Assembly: GCA_041654355.1 (NCBI GenBank)
Contig: JBAZDQ010000001.1
Location: forward strand, 62,001-126,000
Direction: 5' to 3'
Source: DMER64 sp041654355
GTDB taxonomy: Bacteria > Bacteroidota > Bacteroidia > Bacteroidales > UBA932
DNA: 64,000 nucleotides
Shown: positions 42,877-51,960 of the stretch, in pieces
How positions within the stretch are numbered: the first letter of the stretch is position 1
How the letters are laid out: every line of letters begins with the position of its first letter
Notes under the pieces: model-generated
Database searches by the model: none
The model's input: only the letters and a program-made list of their open reading frames with translations
Told to the model about the DNA's origin: nothing
Position numbers and translations under genes: made by a program

Positions 42877-43629
42877 TCAGGCAACAATTTCCTCACCCAG
42901 TCTCACCCGTTCGCGGATCCTGAATAATTCCCGGTCCATCCGGTTCAATTCCACACAAAGATCTGTTTCGTGATCGGTTGTATTAAATATCTTTTCCACA
43001 CCTCCGTTTTTCATTACTATGCGCCTGCCGGTCAGTAATGCCAGTAGTGGATCGTGTGTTACCACCAGAATAATTTTTCCCTTTCCCGACAACAATTCCA
43101 TAGCCTGATGCTTTTTTATGCCGGCATTTTCAATTTCATCTATCAGTACTATGGGTGAATCACTTATAAAAGCAACATCGGCTACCATCAAGGACCGGCT
43201 TTGTCCCCCGCTAAGGACTGTCAAATTCATATCTTCCGTTATGGGTTCACCTGTCAATGTGTTGGCATGAAAGATAACTTGTTCCACCATATTCAGGTCT
43301 TTTCCCCTGCATTTTGCGTGAAGTAACAGGAACTCCCGAACAGTCATATCTGCCAGAAAATTCATGTTTTGAGACAACTGTGCGATCAGTTTCTTTTTGG
43401 GATCAAACCGCATTGAAATATCGGGCACACAGCCGTTGATCAACACACTGCGGTGCGTAGAAGTGTCCTTCTGCGCCAGTTGTTCAATGTCCTCAATAAA
43501 AGCGCTTTTCCCGCTTCCGGTAGGACCAACGACCCCCACAATTTCTCCGGGATAGATATCGATCCGTGAAAATGCCTCGGCAATTCCGAATTTGTTTTTT
43601 CCGGGCAAAATGGTAATGCTTTCAATCAT
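42877..43629 (-). CDS. soluble ABC-type ATPase of the Fe-S/GTPase operon
   Basis: A 250-residue ABC ATPase with Walker A GPTGSGKSA, signature LSGGQSRSLMVADVA, Walker B IVLIDEIENAG and switch His in VTHDP. Walker B ends DEIENAG, not the DEPTSALD of importers, and no membrane partner gene is adjacent, so it probably acts in the cytosol on a protein complex rather than in transport. It is the first gene of a three-gene operon. A TACCTTTG box lies 17 bases upstream. Confidence 0.85.
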   Translation of the reverse strand: MIESITILPGKNKFGIAEAFSRIDIYPGEIVGVVGPTGSGKSAFIEDIEQLAQKDTSTHRSVLINGCVPDISMRFDPKKKLIAQLSQNMNFLADMTVREFLLLHAKCRGKDLNMVEQVIFHANTLTGEPITEDMNLTVLSGGQSRSLMVADVAFISDSPIVLIDEIENAGIKKHQAMELLSGKGKIILVVTHDPLLALLTGRRIVMKNGGVEKIFNTTDHETDLCVELNRMDRELFRIRERVRLGEEIVA

Positions 43630-43646
43630 TGTCGTATCTTTTCCGA

Positions 43647-43654
43647 CAAAGGTA
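43647..43654 (-). promoter_or_regulatory. -7 box of the ATPase-GTPase-Fe-S operon
   Basis: Reads TACCTTTG on the minus strand, 17 bases before the ATG at 43629, in the gap after the NarL-type regulator gene. Confidence 0.5.
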
Positions 43655-43727
43655 AAAGCATTTACTATTTTAATAAACCCATGAAAAACGTATCTTTTGT
43701 TACGTTTAAATACGTAGACAGTTGGCC

Positions 43728-44375
43728 TTATATGTCAAAATAATGATGTTTGATAGCATACGTGACCAGGTTTGCCGTATTCCTGGATTGTGTTTTCTGC
43801 AGCAGGTTTTCGCGGTGTTTGTCTACCGTACGTTTGCTGATACCCAGTTTTTGAGCTATTTCAGCATTTGAAAATCCTTTACAGATATAATACAGAATAT
43901 CCTTTTCGCGTTGTGTAATATCGTCGCGGTCTTTTCCTGAATTGTTAATCTTATGGGTCATGATCTCCAGAATGGACTGTATGATGGCCGGAGAATAATA
44001 ATTCTTTCCTTCCATAACATCTAGCAAGGCATTTCTCACTTCTTTAAAAGAAGAGTTTTTGAGCAAAAACCCCGAAGCGCCTGCCTCTATCATACTGGAC
44101 AGGTAGCTTTCTTCCGAATACATGGATAAAGCAAGGATCTTAATATCCGGATACAGCTCCATTGCTTTTCTTGTAGCTTCTATTCCGTTCATAATGGGCA
44201 TCTCTATATCCATCAGAACTATACAATCTTTTACCTCAACTATCTTTTTTAAAAATTCAAGTCCATTTTCTGCTTCATGTATCTGATCCAGGAAATCCAT
44301 TTTTTGAAGCAAAAAACGGAGTCCTTCCCGAAACAAGGTATGATCATCCACTAAAAAAACATTGACTTTTTTCAT
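43728..44375 (-). CDS. NarL/FixJ-type response regulator
   Basis: A 215-residue regulator: receiver domain with D10-D11 and phospho-acceptor D56 (VLMDIEMP), and a C-terminal LuxR-type HTH (TQREKDILYYICKGFSNAEIAQKLGISKRTVDKHRENLL). Its ATG overlaps the kinase stop by 4 bases. The three-gene ATPase-GTPase-Fe-S operon starts 98 bases downstream and is a candidate target by position only. Confidence 0.93.
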   Translation of the reverse strand: MKKVNVFLVDDHTLFREGLRFLLQKMDFLDQIHEAENGLEFLKKIVEVKDCIVLMDIEMPIMNGIEATRKAMELYPDIKILALSMYSEESYLSSMIEAGASGFLLKNSSFKEVRNALLDVMEGKNYYSPAIIQSILEIMTHKINNSGKDRDDITQREKDILYYICKGFSNAEIAQKLGISKRTVDKHRENLLQKTQSRNTANLVTYAIKHHYFDI

Positions 44376-45328
44376 TTCACAGGTATTTCAATATGTGCAT
44401 AGAAACCGTTTCCGGGTGACGATTCTACGGAGATCAACCCGTCCAGAGACTTCACACGGGAATAAATATTGTCCAGACCCATCCCCGTTAACTTTGTCTC
44501 TTTTTGGGGTATACGACCCGGATCCATTCCTTTCCCGTCATCACGGTAATCAACCTTCAACCACCGGTTCTGCTCTTTTAAGGTCAGGTTAATGACTGCC
44601 GGTCCGGCATGTTTCACGCTGTTGTTAAACATCTCGGTTACAATACGGTATACATTGATCTCCAGATCGTAATCGTACCTTTTGTCGGAAATATCAGCCT
44701 TAAAAACCACTTTTATGGGAGAATTGGCAAAAAGTTGCCTGGTAAGTGTTTCTATTGCTTTTGACAATCCGTAATTTTTCAGCAGGTGAGGACTCAGGTG
44801 ATTGGAAATTTCTCTGAGTGTAACTATTGCTTCGTCGATCACAGAAGACGATTGTTCAACGATCTTTCTGTTTTCCTTATCCATTTTCTCCGTATCTGCC
44901 GCACTGATGATCATTTTAACCGAAGAAAGTAACGGGCCCAATCCGTCGTGCAAGTCGCCCGCTATGGTGCGCCGGGCACGTTCTTCTCCCTGGATGATCC
45001 CCATAAGCATGCGTTTTTCACTTGTCTTGCGAACGACATCCAATTGGTCCTGTAAATTAAATATTTGCCGGATATAGTACACACTGATAAGCATCAATAT
45101 GGAAATTATGATGCCCAGCCAGCTGTTCACTTCGTCTTTTGCAAACAATTTGGTTTGCCAGAAAAAAGAGGAAAATTCAAAAAGCCTTTCCAGAGCCATC
45201 AAAACAAAGGCTATCGAAATCAATATCCAGGAAATGTTGTACCGTGTCCTGCGGACCATAGAAACCGCAACAATAGCCGTGACCAATTGAATGATCATGG
45301 ACAGGAACAGGGCAATTTTAAAAATCAT
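44372..45328 (-). CDS. NarX/DegS-type sensor histidine kinase
   Basis: A 318-residue kinase. Three hydrophobic helices (about 2-24, 33-50, 70-88) form the sensor region without a large periplasmic domain; a coiled linker leads to a HisKA_3 domain with H127 in RRTIAGDLHDGLGP and an HATPase domain with NNSVKHA and GMGLDNI. The lack of a periplasmic part suggests a membrane or intracellular signal. Cognate regulator follows with a 4-base overlap. Confidence 0.92.
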   Translation of the reverse strand: MIFKIALFLSMIIQLVTAIVAVSMVRRTRYNISWILISIAFVLMALERLFEFSSFFWQTKLFAKDEVNSWLGIIISILMLISVYYIRQIFNLQDQLDVVRKTSEKRMLMGIIQGEERARRTIAGDLHDGLGPLLSSVKMIISAADTEKMDKENRKIVEQSSSVIDEAIVTLREISNHLSPHLLKNYGLSKAIETLTRQLFANSPIKVVFKADISDKRYDYDLEINVYRIVTEMFNNSVKHAGPAVINLTLKEQNRWLKVDYRDDGKGMDPGRIPQKETKLTGMGLDNIYSRVKSLDGLISVESSPGNGFYAHIEIPVK

Positions 45329-45355
45329 TTTTTCAGTAAAGTTATTGATTTAAAA

Positions 45356-45386
45356 ACAAAAAGGCCGCCCGGCAAAGAGCGACCTC
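45356..45386 (-). terminator. terminator after the lipoprotein gene
   Basis: On the minus strand GGTCGC and GCGGCC pair around a 10-base loop and are followed by a T-run, 22 bases after the lipoprotein stop. Confidence 0.7.
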
Positions 45387-45407
45387 AACACTATTAGGTT
45401 TTGAGTG

Positions 45408-46232
45408 TTAATCAAGCAGCTTATTGCGAGCGGCTTCAATATCTGTGGTCAGTGTATTTAACTGTTCTTCAAGCTGTTTTACGTTTATTGCGTTGATCAC
45501 CTTCAACGGTTCCAGGATCCCCTTAATGGATTCCAGTTCCGGGTGGTAGGGAATAAGCAATTCTATTCCGTCAACGACCAGCAAGAACCGGTAAGAGACA
45601 TCGGCAGCCGTCTGGTCGTTGAAATATGTAATGTAACGCGGGACATCAAGGCTTGTAAAATAAAGGGCTTCCAGGATCCCGGCCGCCATGGTTTCAAAGA
45701 ACATGTGTACTTGTTCTCTTTCCATTTGTTCATCTCCCATGGTTATTACCCAGGTATCAATATCCAGCGCATTGATCTCTACGTTTACTTCTGCACCTTC
45801 CATCAGGGCCACATTGTCAGTATCTACCAGAAGCTGTGCAATTACTTTATCGTATTCCTCAACAGGCAGACCGTAAAGTTGTGCGATGGCCTGGTCTACC
45901 GAATAAACGGCTAAAGCCCTGTTTTTCTGTGAAAGTGTCACCAGGTCGTTTACTTTGTTTAGCGGCATCAGGAATGTGGGTTTAACTCTTTTTTCACGTT
46001 CGGTAAGAACCAGCGTCCCTTCCTGAATGGCTTTCATGTGAGGCATTACGCCCAACTGTTGAAATCCCGATACCAGGGAATCGATCTTGATGATCAAATC
46101 TTCTGTCAGGTATTGTTCCTGAAGACTTGTTTCAGATTTTGTCTGAGCGTCTTTTTTCTTGGAGGAGCTGTTACCGCATGCGCTTACGATAAGCGCCGAG
46201 ATCAACAATAGTGCAATGGCAATTCTTTTCAT
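45408..46232 (-). CDS. uncharacterised lipoprotein
   Basis: A 274-residue lipoprotein: signal peptide with lipobox LIVSAC (Cys19), then a Ser/Lys-rich linker and an alpha-rich domain with no motif I recognise. It ends with a coiled-coil-like helix (VKQLEEQLNTLTTDIEAARNKL). Monocistronic: a TACATTTG box lies 41 bases upstream and a hairpin terminator follows. Probably anchored to the inner face of the outer membrane or to the inner membrane. Confidence 0.8.
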   Translation of the reverse strand: MKRIAIALLLISALIVSACGNSSSKKKDAQTKSETSLQEQYLTEDLIIKIDSLVSGFQQLGVMPHMKAIQEGTLVLTEREKRVKPTFLMPLNKVNDLVTLSQKNRALAVYSVDQAIAQLYGLPVEEYDKVIAQLLVDTDNVALMEGAEVNVEINALDIDTWVITMGDEQMEREQVHMFFETMAAGILEALYFTSLDVPRYITYFNDQTAADVSYRFLLVVDGIELLIPYHPELESIKGILEPLKVINAINVKQLEEQLNTLTTDIEAARNKLLD

Positions 46233-46273
46233 ATTGGGTTGTTTTGTATAGTAAATAAGCTTGGAATATTGTA

Positions 46274-46281
46274 CAAATGTA
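46274..46281 (-). promoter_or_regulatory. -7 box of the lipoprotein gene
   Basis: Reads TACATTTG on the minus strand, 41 bases before the ATG at 46232. Confidence 0.5.
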
Positions 46282-46295
46282 AAAAAAACACGTTA

Positions 46296-49214
46296 TTATT
46301 CACCTTTCTTCGCCATAAACCTTGCCGGAATCCTGAAAAATAATGCCAGGGCAGTCAATATGGCCATAATTCCCATCACCCCCAAATTATACCACAAGGT
46401 GGGAATTTTTAGTTTGCCCAGGATTTTTTCATGACTGTAAAATGGGGCTCTCCCGTTAGCTGTAGCCGGTTCCAGGTAAATTTGTCCAACTTTTGGTACA
46501 ATTGTATTATCAACAATACGGAACATTTTTAAAGAAGAAGTGTTCAGGACCAGATCCTGCAAAAACAGATTGTGGTGATCTTTTTTCAGGGATAACAATC
46601 CGTCTTTTCCCATTTCTTTGATCAACCGGGTGTTGGTCCTGTCAATTTCATGGGTGTAATGCAACGATTTCTTTGAGAGCATTTTACTTGCGTTGGAAAA
46701 ACAACTGTCCAGTTCCCGGTATAGATCTTCGGACCAGGCAGATCCCTCTATCAACAAAGGATCTTGTTCCGTTAGCTGAGCCAGTCGTGGAAGGCCGGTT
46801 TTAATAATTTCCAGTCGCTCTTTTTCCGGAGCCCCTTCTTTCAGATACTCTGCCTGTGCCGTTTCCATCTGGCTTTGCAACTCTTCCAGGAACCCTATCC
46901 GGTAATACTGTGCACGGAATTTTTCCTTTTCATCATCAAAGAAATGCCTCATGTAACGGTTGTATTCAAAAGAACTGACAGCCAGAGCCTCAAATGCCCA
47001 CCTGGAGGGGATCACTTCTCCTATGACAGGAACATTTCCAGTCTTGCTTTTCGGGTTCAGATCGTCAAATTTCACTACCAGGCCGCACAGCAGGATCTGG
47101 GGTATCAGCAATAACGGAATGGTTATGTATATGGCCACAATAGAACTCAGGGACTGGGAAAGCACCAGTCCGGTAAGGTTTGCCACCAATGCCGAGGCAA
47201 AGAGAATGACCCACCAAATACCCAGCATACCGTGAATGCCCATAATCGCGTTCCCCGCCAGGATGAAAAGCAGGGTCTGCACAAGCGACAACCCCGTAAG
47301 ATAGATTATCTTTGACCATATATATCCGCTGTGGCTCAATTTCAGGAACCGCTCCCGTTTGAGCAGCGAACGGTCCTTGAAAATCTCCTCGGCACTTACA
47401 CTCATTCCCATGAATATGGCCACAATGACCGCCATAAAAAAATACGATACCAGGTTTTTGTTGTCCAGCAATGTATATCCCGTCTCGGAGGCATACCTTG
47501 TCAGCATGGCCACCACCACTGCCAGCAAGGGGGCTTCCAGCAGGGAGATGAGCAAATACTGCGTATTGGCCATTTTTGTATGGATGTTTCTCTGAAGAAA
47601 TATTCCGAACTGTTTCCAGGCAGCCGGTTTCTTCTGTCTTGTTTCGGGTACTTCGCGTATTTTTGGATCTTCCCCCTCGGATCTTGTTTCTAAGTATTTA
47701 TTATGCCATTCTTCCGGGCTCATTCGACGTGTTTCCGTTATTTTTCCCGTATCGTCCAGGGCCTTTGCGTCTAAAATATTGAGAACAATTTCGGGATTTA
47801 CGTTGCCGCAGGTGGAACACATACTGGTATCTGCATCTGCATAATGCGCGGTGTTTTTAAAATATGTTATGGCTTCTATGGGGTTCCCGTCGTATACGGG
47901 ATACCCGCCCTTGTCCAAAAGCCAAAGCCGGTCAAATAATTTGTAGATGTCCGAAGAGGGCTGGTGGATATTCACCACGACCAATCGTCCTTTGAACGTT
48001 TGTTCCTTGAGCAGGTTGATTACCTTTTCAGAGTCGGAGGAACTTAGTCCCGAGGTAGGTTCGTCCAGGAACAGCACCACCGGTTCCCGGATCAGTTCCA
48101 GTGCAATATTCAGTCTTTTCCGTTGTCCTCCGCTAATGGTCTTGTTCAGCGGGGATCCCACCTTGAGGTCTTTTGCCGCCGCCAGTCCCAAATCTGTCAA
48201 CACATCCATCACCCGTTTATCGAGTTCTTCCGCAGACATCCCGTCAAAACACAATTTAGCGGTATACCAAAGGTTTTTGTAAACAGTCAGCTCTTCTATC
48301 AACAAATCGTCCTGGGGTACAAATCCAATCAGTTTTTGTACTTCGGAGTCATCTATGGAATGTCCGTTCAGCAGAATTTGTCCTTCCTGGGGTTTCATAT
48401 TGCCGTTAAGCAATCCCAGCAACGTGGATTTTCCTACTCCGCTGCCTCCCATAATGGCCACCAACTGTCCGGAGTACAGGGTAAAGCTGAAATTATGCAT
48501 GCCGTTATCACTTCCGGGAAAACGAAAATTAATATTCCGCCCGGCAAGCTCTATGGGAATGTGTTTATCTCCCTTGTTCTGGAACAGGGCTTTGATATTG
48601 CTGTAATACAAGGGAACGCCCTGTCGTCCCTTCATCACTCCGCTTTGCTGCCACAATTGAAAAGTGCCGGAGAGTACGGGAACATCATTCATCAATACAG
48701 GATCGTTTCCCCGGTACGTAAAAGCCATGATATTGCTATCCGGGAGGTCTATTACCTGTAACGTACCGTCCCACCCATGCGGAGCGAATGAAAGCACCCT
48801 TTCCGTTTCCTGTTTCAGGACAAAGGCTTTGTAATGTCCGAAAACATTTTCGTTCACATTGAATTGAACGGCAACTTTCCTAAACAGATCTTCATGCGCC
48901 AGGAATCCCGCTGAATTAATGCAGGCAAATTCCATAAAACGTAATAACAGCAACGATTGTTCTTTTGCTTCTATGTTTTTGCGCAATCCTTCACAAACAG
49001 ATTCAATGATCTTATCCTTATCCAATCCGGATGACATCATGTACAATTCCCCAAGGTCCCTGTACAATCCCAGGTAAGTTTCCTGGCGGCGTATGCCAAA
49101 ATGCTGATTGAGATATGCTTTAATGAGTTTTTCGGATCTTTCTTTATCTATCCCTGCCACAGCTCCAAAAAGCGCAAACAGGTTCAGCAACCCGGACAAA
49201 ACTAAGTCGTTCAT
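46296..49214 (-). CDS. ABCG-like ABC exporter with extended N-terminal domain
   Basis: A 972-residue half-transporter fusion. Residues 1-140 form a helical TerB-like domain (LFALFGAVAGIDKERSEKLIKAYL); a linker domain follows; the ATPase spans about 235-460 (MGGSGVGKST, SGGQRKRLNIALELI, FLDEPTSGLSSSD); the ABC-2 membrane part has helices at about 555-730, a long extracellular loop (about 745-930) and a last helix near 945. ATPase-before-membrane order is that of ABCG exporters. Substrate unknown. It overlaps the vanZ-like gene by 4 bases at the end of the sufS run. Confidence 0.87.
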   Translation of the reverse strand: MNDLVLSGLLNLFALFGAVAGIDKERSEKLIKAYLNQHFGIRRQETYLGLYRDLGELYMMSSGLDKDKIIESVCEGLRKNIEAKEQSLLLLRFMEFACINSAGFLAHEDLFRKVAVQFNVNENVFGHYKAFVLKQETERVLSFAPHGWDGTLQVIDLPDSNIMAFTYRGNDPVLMNDVPVLSGTFQLWQQSGVMKGRQGVPLYYSNIKALFQNKGDKHIPIELAGRNINFRFPGSDNGMHNFSFTLYSGQLVAIMGGSGVGKSTLLGLLNGNMKPQEGQILLNGHSIDDSEVQKLIGFVPQDDLLIEELTVYKNLWYTAKLCFDGMSAEELDKRVMDVLTDLGLAAAKDLKVGSPLNKTISGGQRKRLNIALELIREPVVLFLDEPTSGLSSSDSEKVINLLKEQTFKGRLVVVNIHQPSSDIYKLFDRLWLLDKGGYPVYDGNPIEAITYFKNTAHYADADTSMCSTCGNVNPEIVLNILDAKALDDTGKITETRRMSPEEWHNKYLETRSEGEDPKIREVPETRQKKPAAWKQFGIFLQRNIHTKMANTQYLLISLLEAPLLAVVVAMLTRYASETGYTLLDNKNLVSYFFMAVIVAIFMGMSVSAEEIFKDRSLLKRERFLKLSHSGYIWSKIIYLTGLSLVQTLLFILAGNAIMGIHGMLGIWWVILFASALVANLTGLVLSQSLSSIVAIYITIPLLLIPQILLCGLVVKFDDLNPKSKTGNVPVIGEVIPSRWAFEALAVSSFEYNRYMRHFFDDEKEKFRAQYYRIGFLEELQSQMETAQAEYLKEGAPEKERLEIIKTGLPRLAQLTEQDPLLIEGSAWSEDLYRELDSCFSNASKMLSKKSLHYTHEIDRTNTRLIKEMGKDGLLSLKKDHHNLFLQDLVLNTSSLKMFRIVDNTIVPKVGQIYLEPATANGRAPFYSHEKILGKLKIPTLWYNLGVMGIMAILTALALFFRIPARFMAKKGE

Positions 49215-49645
49215 AATGAATTAGATTTTTGTTCTTTCCAATAATAAAAGATCAATAGAGGGATTCCCAGTACGCTGCCCACTATATCTGCTGCCACATC
49301 CCCGATGTCTCCGGTACGGTAGGGCAGGTAAAACTGAATAATTTCGGTAATCGCGCCAAAGATGAATCCGGACCACAAAATAAAGATTTTAATTACGATC
49401 CATCCGGGTCTTACGGCAGCCCAGGCAAGAGGAACTATTGGAATAAAGAGCAGGGCATGCATTATTTTGTCGGGTAGTACTCCCAGGAACGAAGCAAGCC
49501 AGACAAACAGCCCGTTTTTCTTAAATTGGGGCAGGGCATCTCCCGTTGAAAACAAGAAATAAGTACACACTCCCAGGTATACAACAAAGAAGCAAATCCA
49601 GAATATTTTCCGGCCCTTTTTATTTACAGGAGTTTTTCCAGCCAA
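49211..49645 (-). CDS. VanZ-like membrane protein
   Basis: A 144-residue protein with four membrane helices and the VanZ pattern DKIMHALLF...EIIQFYLPYRTGDIGDVAADIVGSVLG. No ATG fits: the frame opens with a TTG at 49645 (MAGKTPVNKKGRK), inside the last codons of glyS, and the next in-frame Met is inside the domain, so TTG is the best start. Function of this family beyond teicoplanin resistance in VanZ itself is unclear. Confidence 0.8.
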   Translation of the reverse strand: MAGKTPVNKKGRKIFWICFFVVYLGVCTYFLFSTGDALPQFKKNGLFVWLASFLGVLPDKIMHALLFIPIVPLAWAAVRPGWIVIKIFILWSGFIFGAITEIIQFYLPYRTGDIGDVAADIVGSVLGIPLLIFYYWKEQKSNSL

Positions 49646-51165
49646 TACTTACTGTTTAATTTTTTATCCAATATCCCGGAAAGACTATCAATGGGGATCC
49701 TCTCCTGGAGCATGGTATCCCGGTCTCGCAATGTGACCGTTCTGTCCTCAAGTGTTTGATGGTCAACTGTTATACAATAAGGAGTTCCAATCGCGTCCAT
49801 TCTGCGGTAACGTTTTCCTATACTATCTTTTTCATCGTACAAACAATGGTGTTCCAGGCGCAGGGTTTTTAAGATTTCGTGCGCCACTTCGGGCAATCCG
49901 TCTTTTTTGATCAGGGGGAACACGGCCAGTTTGACCGGTGCCAAAACGTGCGGAATTCTTAAAACCACACGGGTTTCCCCGTCTTCCAGTGTTTCTTCCC
50001 GGTAAGAAGCTGACAAGACTGACAGGAATGTTCGGTCCAGTCCTATGGAGGTTTCCACTACGTAAGGTATGTAACTTTCATTGGTTTCGGGATCAAAATA
50101 ACGCATTTTTCGGCCCGAATATTCTTCATGACGCGACAAATCAAAATCGGTCCTGGAATGGATTCCCTCCAGTTCCTTGAATCCAAAGGGAAACTTAAAT
50201 TCAATGTCACAAGCAGCATTGGCATAGTGGGCCAGTTTGTCGTGATCATGATAACGGTAGGATTCCTCTCCCAATCCCAAGGATAAATGCCAGCGCAGAC
50301 GAGCCTCTTTCCAGTACCGGTACCAATTCATTTCTTCCCCCGGCTTAACAAAGAACTGCATTTCCATCTGCTCGAATTCCCGCATCCTGAAAATAAATTG
50401 CCTGGCTACGATCTCGTTCCTGAAAGCCTTACCTATTTGTGCTATCCCAAACGGTATCTTCATCCGCCCGCTTTTCTGTACATTTAAAAAATTAACGAAA
50501 ATTCCCTGTGCGGTTTCCGGACGAAGGTATATCTGCGAAGCGCCGTCTTCGGTACTTCCCAGTTTTGTACTGAACATAAGATTGAACTTTCTGACTTCGG
50601 TCCAGTTTTTTGAACCGGAAACAGGACATGCGATTCCGCAATCCACTATCAATTGACGCAGGCCTTCCAGATCATTGTCATTGAGGGCTTTGACCATTTT
50701 TTCCCGAACCGCGTCAATCTTAGCCTGTTCTCTCAACACATTAGGATTAGTTGCCAGAAACTGTTGTTGATCAAAAGCCTCTCCAAAACGTTTTCTTCCT
50801 TTTACAACTTCTTTGTTGATCTTTTCCTCCAGTTTGGACAGGTAATCCTCCAAAAGCACATCTGCCCTGTATCGTTTTTTGGAATCTTTATTGTCAATAA
50901 GCGGGTCATTGAAAGCCGAGACATGGCCGCTCGCCTCCCATACCTTTGGGTGCATAAAAACGGCTGAATCGAGCCCTGTAATGTTATCATACATCCTTAC
51001 CAGCGAATCCCACCAATATTTTTTTATGTTGTTTTTCAATTCCACGCCGTTTTGTCCGTAATCGTATACAGCTCCCAGTCCGTCATAAATATCACTGGAG
51101 GGGAAAATGAATCCGTATTCTTTGGCGTGTGCAATAATGTTCTTGAACAAGTCTTCCTGTGTCAT
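49624..51165 (-). CDS. glyS: glycyl-tRNA synthetase
   Basis: Dimeric (alpha2) class II glycyl-tRNA synthetase, 513 residues, cytoplasmic. N-terminal YGFIFPSSDIYDGLGAVYDYGQNG, the motif 2 region FRNEIVARQFIFRMREFEQMEMQFF and motif 3 SIGLDRTFLSVL are present, with an anticodon-binding domain at the C-terminus. The pairing of the start with folK 7 bases upstream and the vanZ-like gene overlapping its end indicates one operon. Confidence 0.96.
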   Translation of the reverse strand: MTQEDLFKNIIAHAKEYGFIFPSSDIYDGLGAVYDYGQNGVELKNNIKKYWWDSLVRMYDNITGLDSAVFMHPKVWEASGHVSAFNDPLIDNKDSKKRYRADVLLEDYLSKLEEKINKEVVKGRKRFGEAFDQQQFLATNPNVLREQAKIDAVREKMVKALNDNDLEGLRQLIVDCGIACPVSGSKNWTEVRKFNLMFSTKLGSTEDGASQIYLRPETAQGIFVNFLNVQKSGRMKIPFGIAQIGKAFRNEIVARQFIFRMREFEQMEMQFFVKPGEEMNWYRYWKEARLRWHLSLGLGEESYRYHDHDKLAHYANAACDIEFKFPFGFKELEGIHSRTDFDLSRHEEYSGRKMRYFDPETNESYIPYVVETSIGLDRTFLSVLSASYREETLEDGETRVVLRIPHVLAPVKLAVFPLIKKDGLPEVAHEILKTLRLEHHCLYDEKDSIGKRYRRMDAIGTPYCITVDHQTLEDRTVTLRDRDTMLQERIPIDSLSGILDKKLNSKYWLEKLL

Positions 51166-51172
51166 AAATCTT

Positions 51173-51625
51173 TTAGTAAAAATCTTCCAAAGATAGGTTT
51201 TTTGGGAGAATCTCTTTCAGCAATTCTATGGCAAAAGGCCTTTCTTTTAAACGGGGATGCGGCAGAATAAGATTATTGGTATTTCTTTTTATCTTGTCAT
51301 ATAGCAAAATATCAATGTCTATAAGCCTTGATTCGTATGATTTCGGCATATCCGGGGAAGATGACGATTTTATACGTACCCTGCCTAGTTTTTTTTCAAT
51401 ATCCAGGCATTTTTCCAATAACATTTCCGGACTGAGTTCCGTTTCCAGGCAAACAGCCTGGTTCAGAAAGCCGTTTACCGGCCGGGTGAATCCCCAGGGT
51501 TCCGTTTCTTTTCGTTTGGAAACAGATCTGATCTGCCCCAGTTCACGCAAGAAATCCAGGGCCTGCTGCAACATCCTGTCCCTGTTTTCCAGATTGCCCC
51601 CCAGAAGAAGATACGCTATATGCAT
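51173..51625 (-). CDS. folK: HPPK, 2-amino-4-hydroxy-6-hydroxymethyldihydropteridine diphosphokinase
   Basis: Folate pathway pyrophosphokinase, 150 residues. N-terminal AYLLLGGNLENR, the TEPWGF segment, and the catalytic RLIDIDILLYD followed by LPHPRLKERPFA are typical. It lies between the DUF59 gene (11 bases) and glyS (7 bases). No other folate gene is in the window. Confidence 0.95.
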   Translation of the reverse strand: MHIAYLLLGGNLENRDRMLQQALDFLRELGQIRSVSKRKETEPWGFTRPVNGFLNQAVCLETELSPEMLLEKCLDIEKKLGRVRIKSSSSPDMPKSYESRLIDIDILLYDKIKRNTNNLILPHPRLKERPFAIELLKEILPKNLSLEDFY

Positions 51626-51636
51626 AGATACCTGCT

Positions 51637-51960
51637 TTAAAACATGCCGTAAAGACCGGTGTCCAAAAGCGCCTCTTCACTCATTCGTGAAGGATCCCAC
51701 GGGGGATCAAAAGTAAGTGTTATGGTTGCCTGCGAGACACCCGGGACCTGGCTGACGGCAATTCGGGCATCTTCTACGACTTCATCTGCCATAGGACAAT
51801 TTGGCGCGGTCAAGGTCATAGTTACCGTTACAGGAAATCCTTCCGCTGTTTTTTCCCCTATGGCAATATCATAGATCAGGCCAAGATCTACGATATTGGC
51901 GGGTATTTCGGGGTCATAAACCTGCTTTAAAGCCTGTTTTATATCGTTTTCCGGTTCCAT
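51637..51960 (-). CDS. DUF59/MIP18-family Fe-S maturation factor
   Basis: A 107-residue protein of the MIP18/SufT-like family that helps deliver Fe-S clusters to client proteins. The segment YDPEIPANIVDLGLIYDI and the conserved Cys55 in TAPNCPMADEV are diagnostic. It is placed directly after sufE (no gap between stop and ATG), consistent with a SUF role. Confidence 0.93.
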   Translation of the reverse strand: MEPENDIKQALKQVYDPEIPANIVDLGLIYDIAIGEKTAEGFPVTVTMTLTAPNCPMADEVVEDARIAVSQVPGVSQATITLTFDPPWDPSRMSEEALLDTGLYGMF

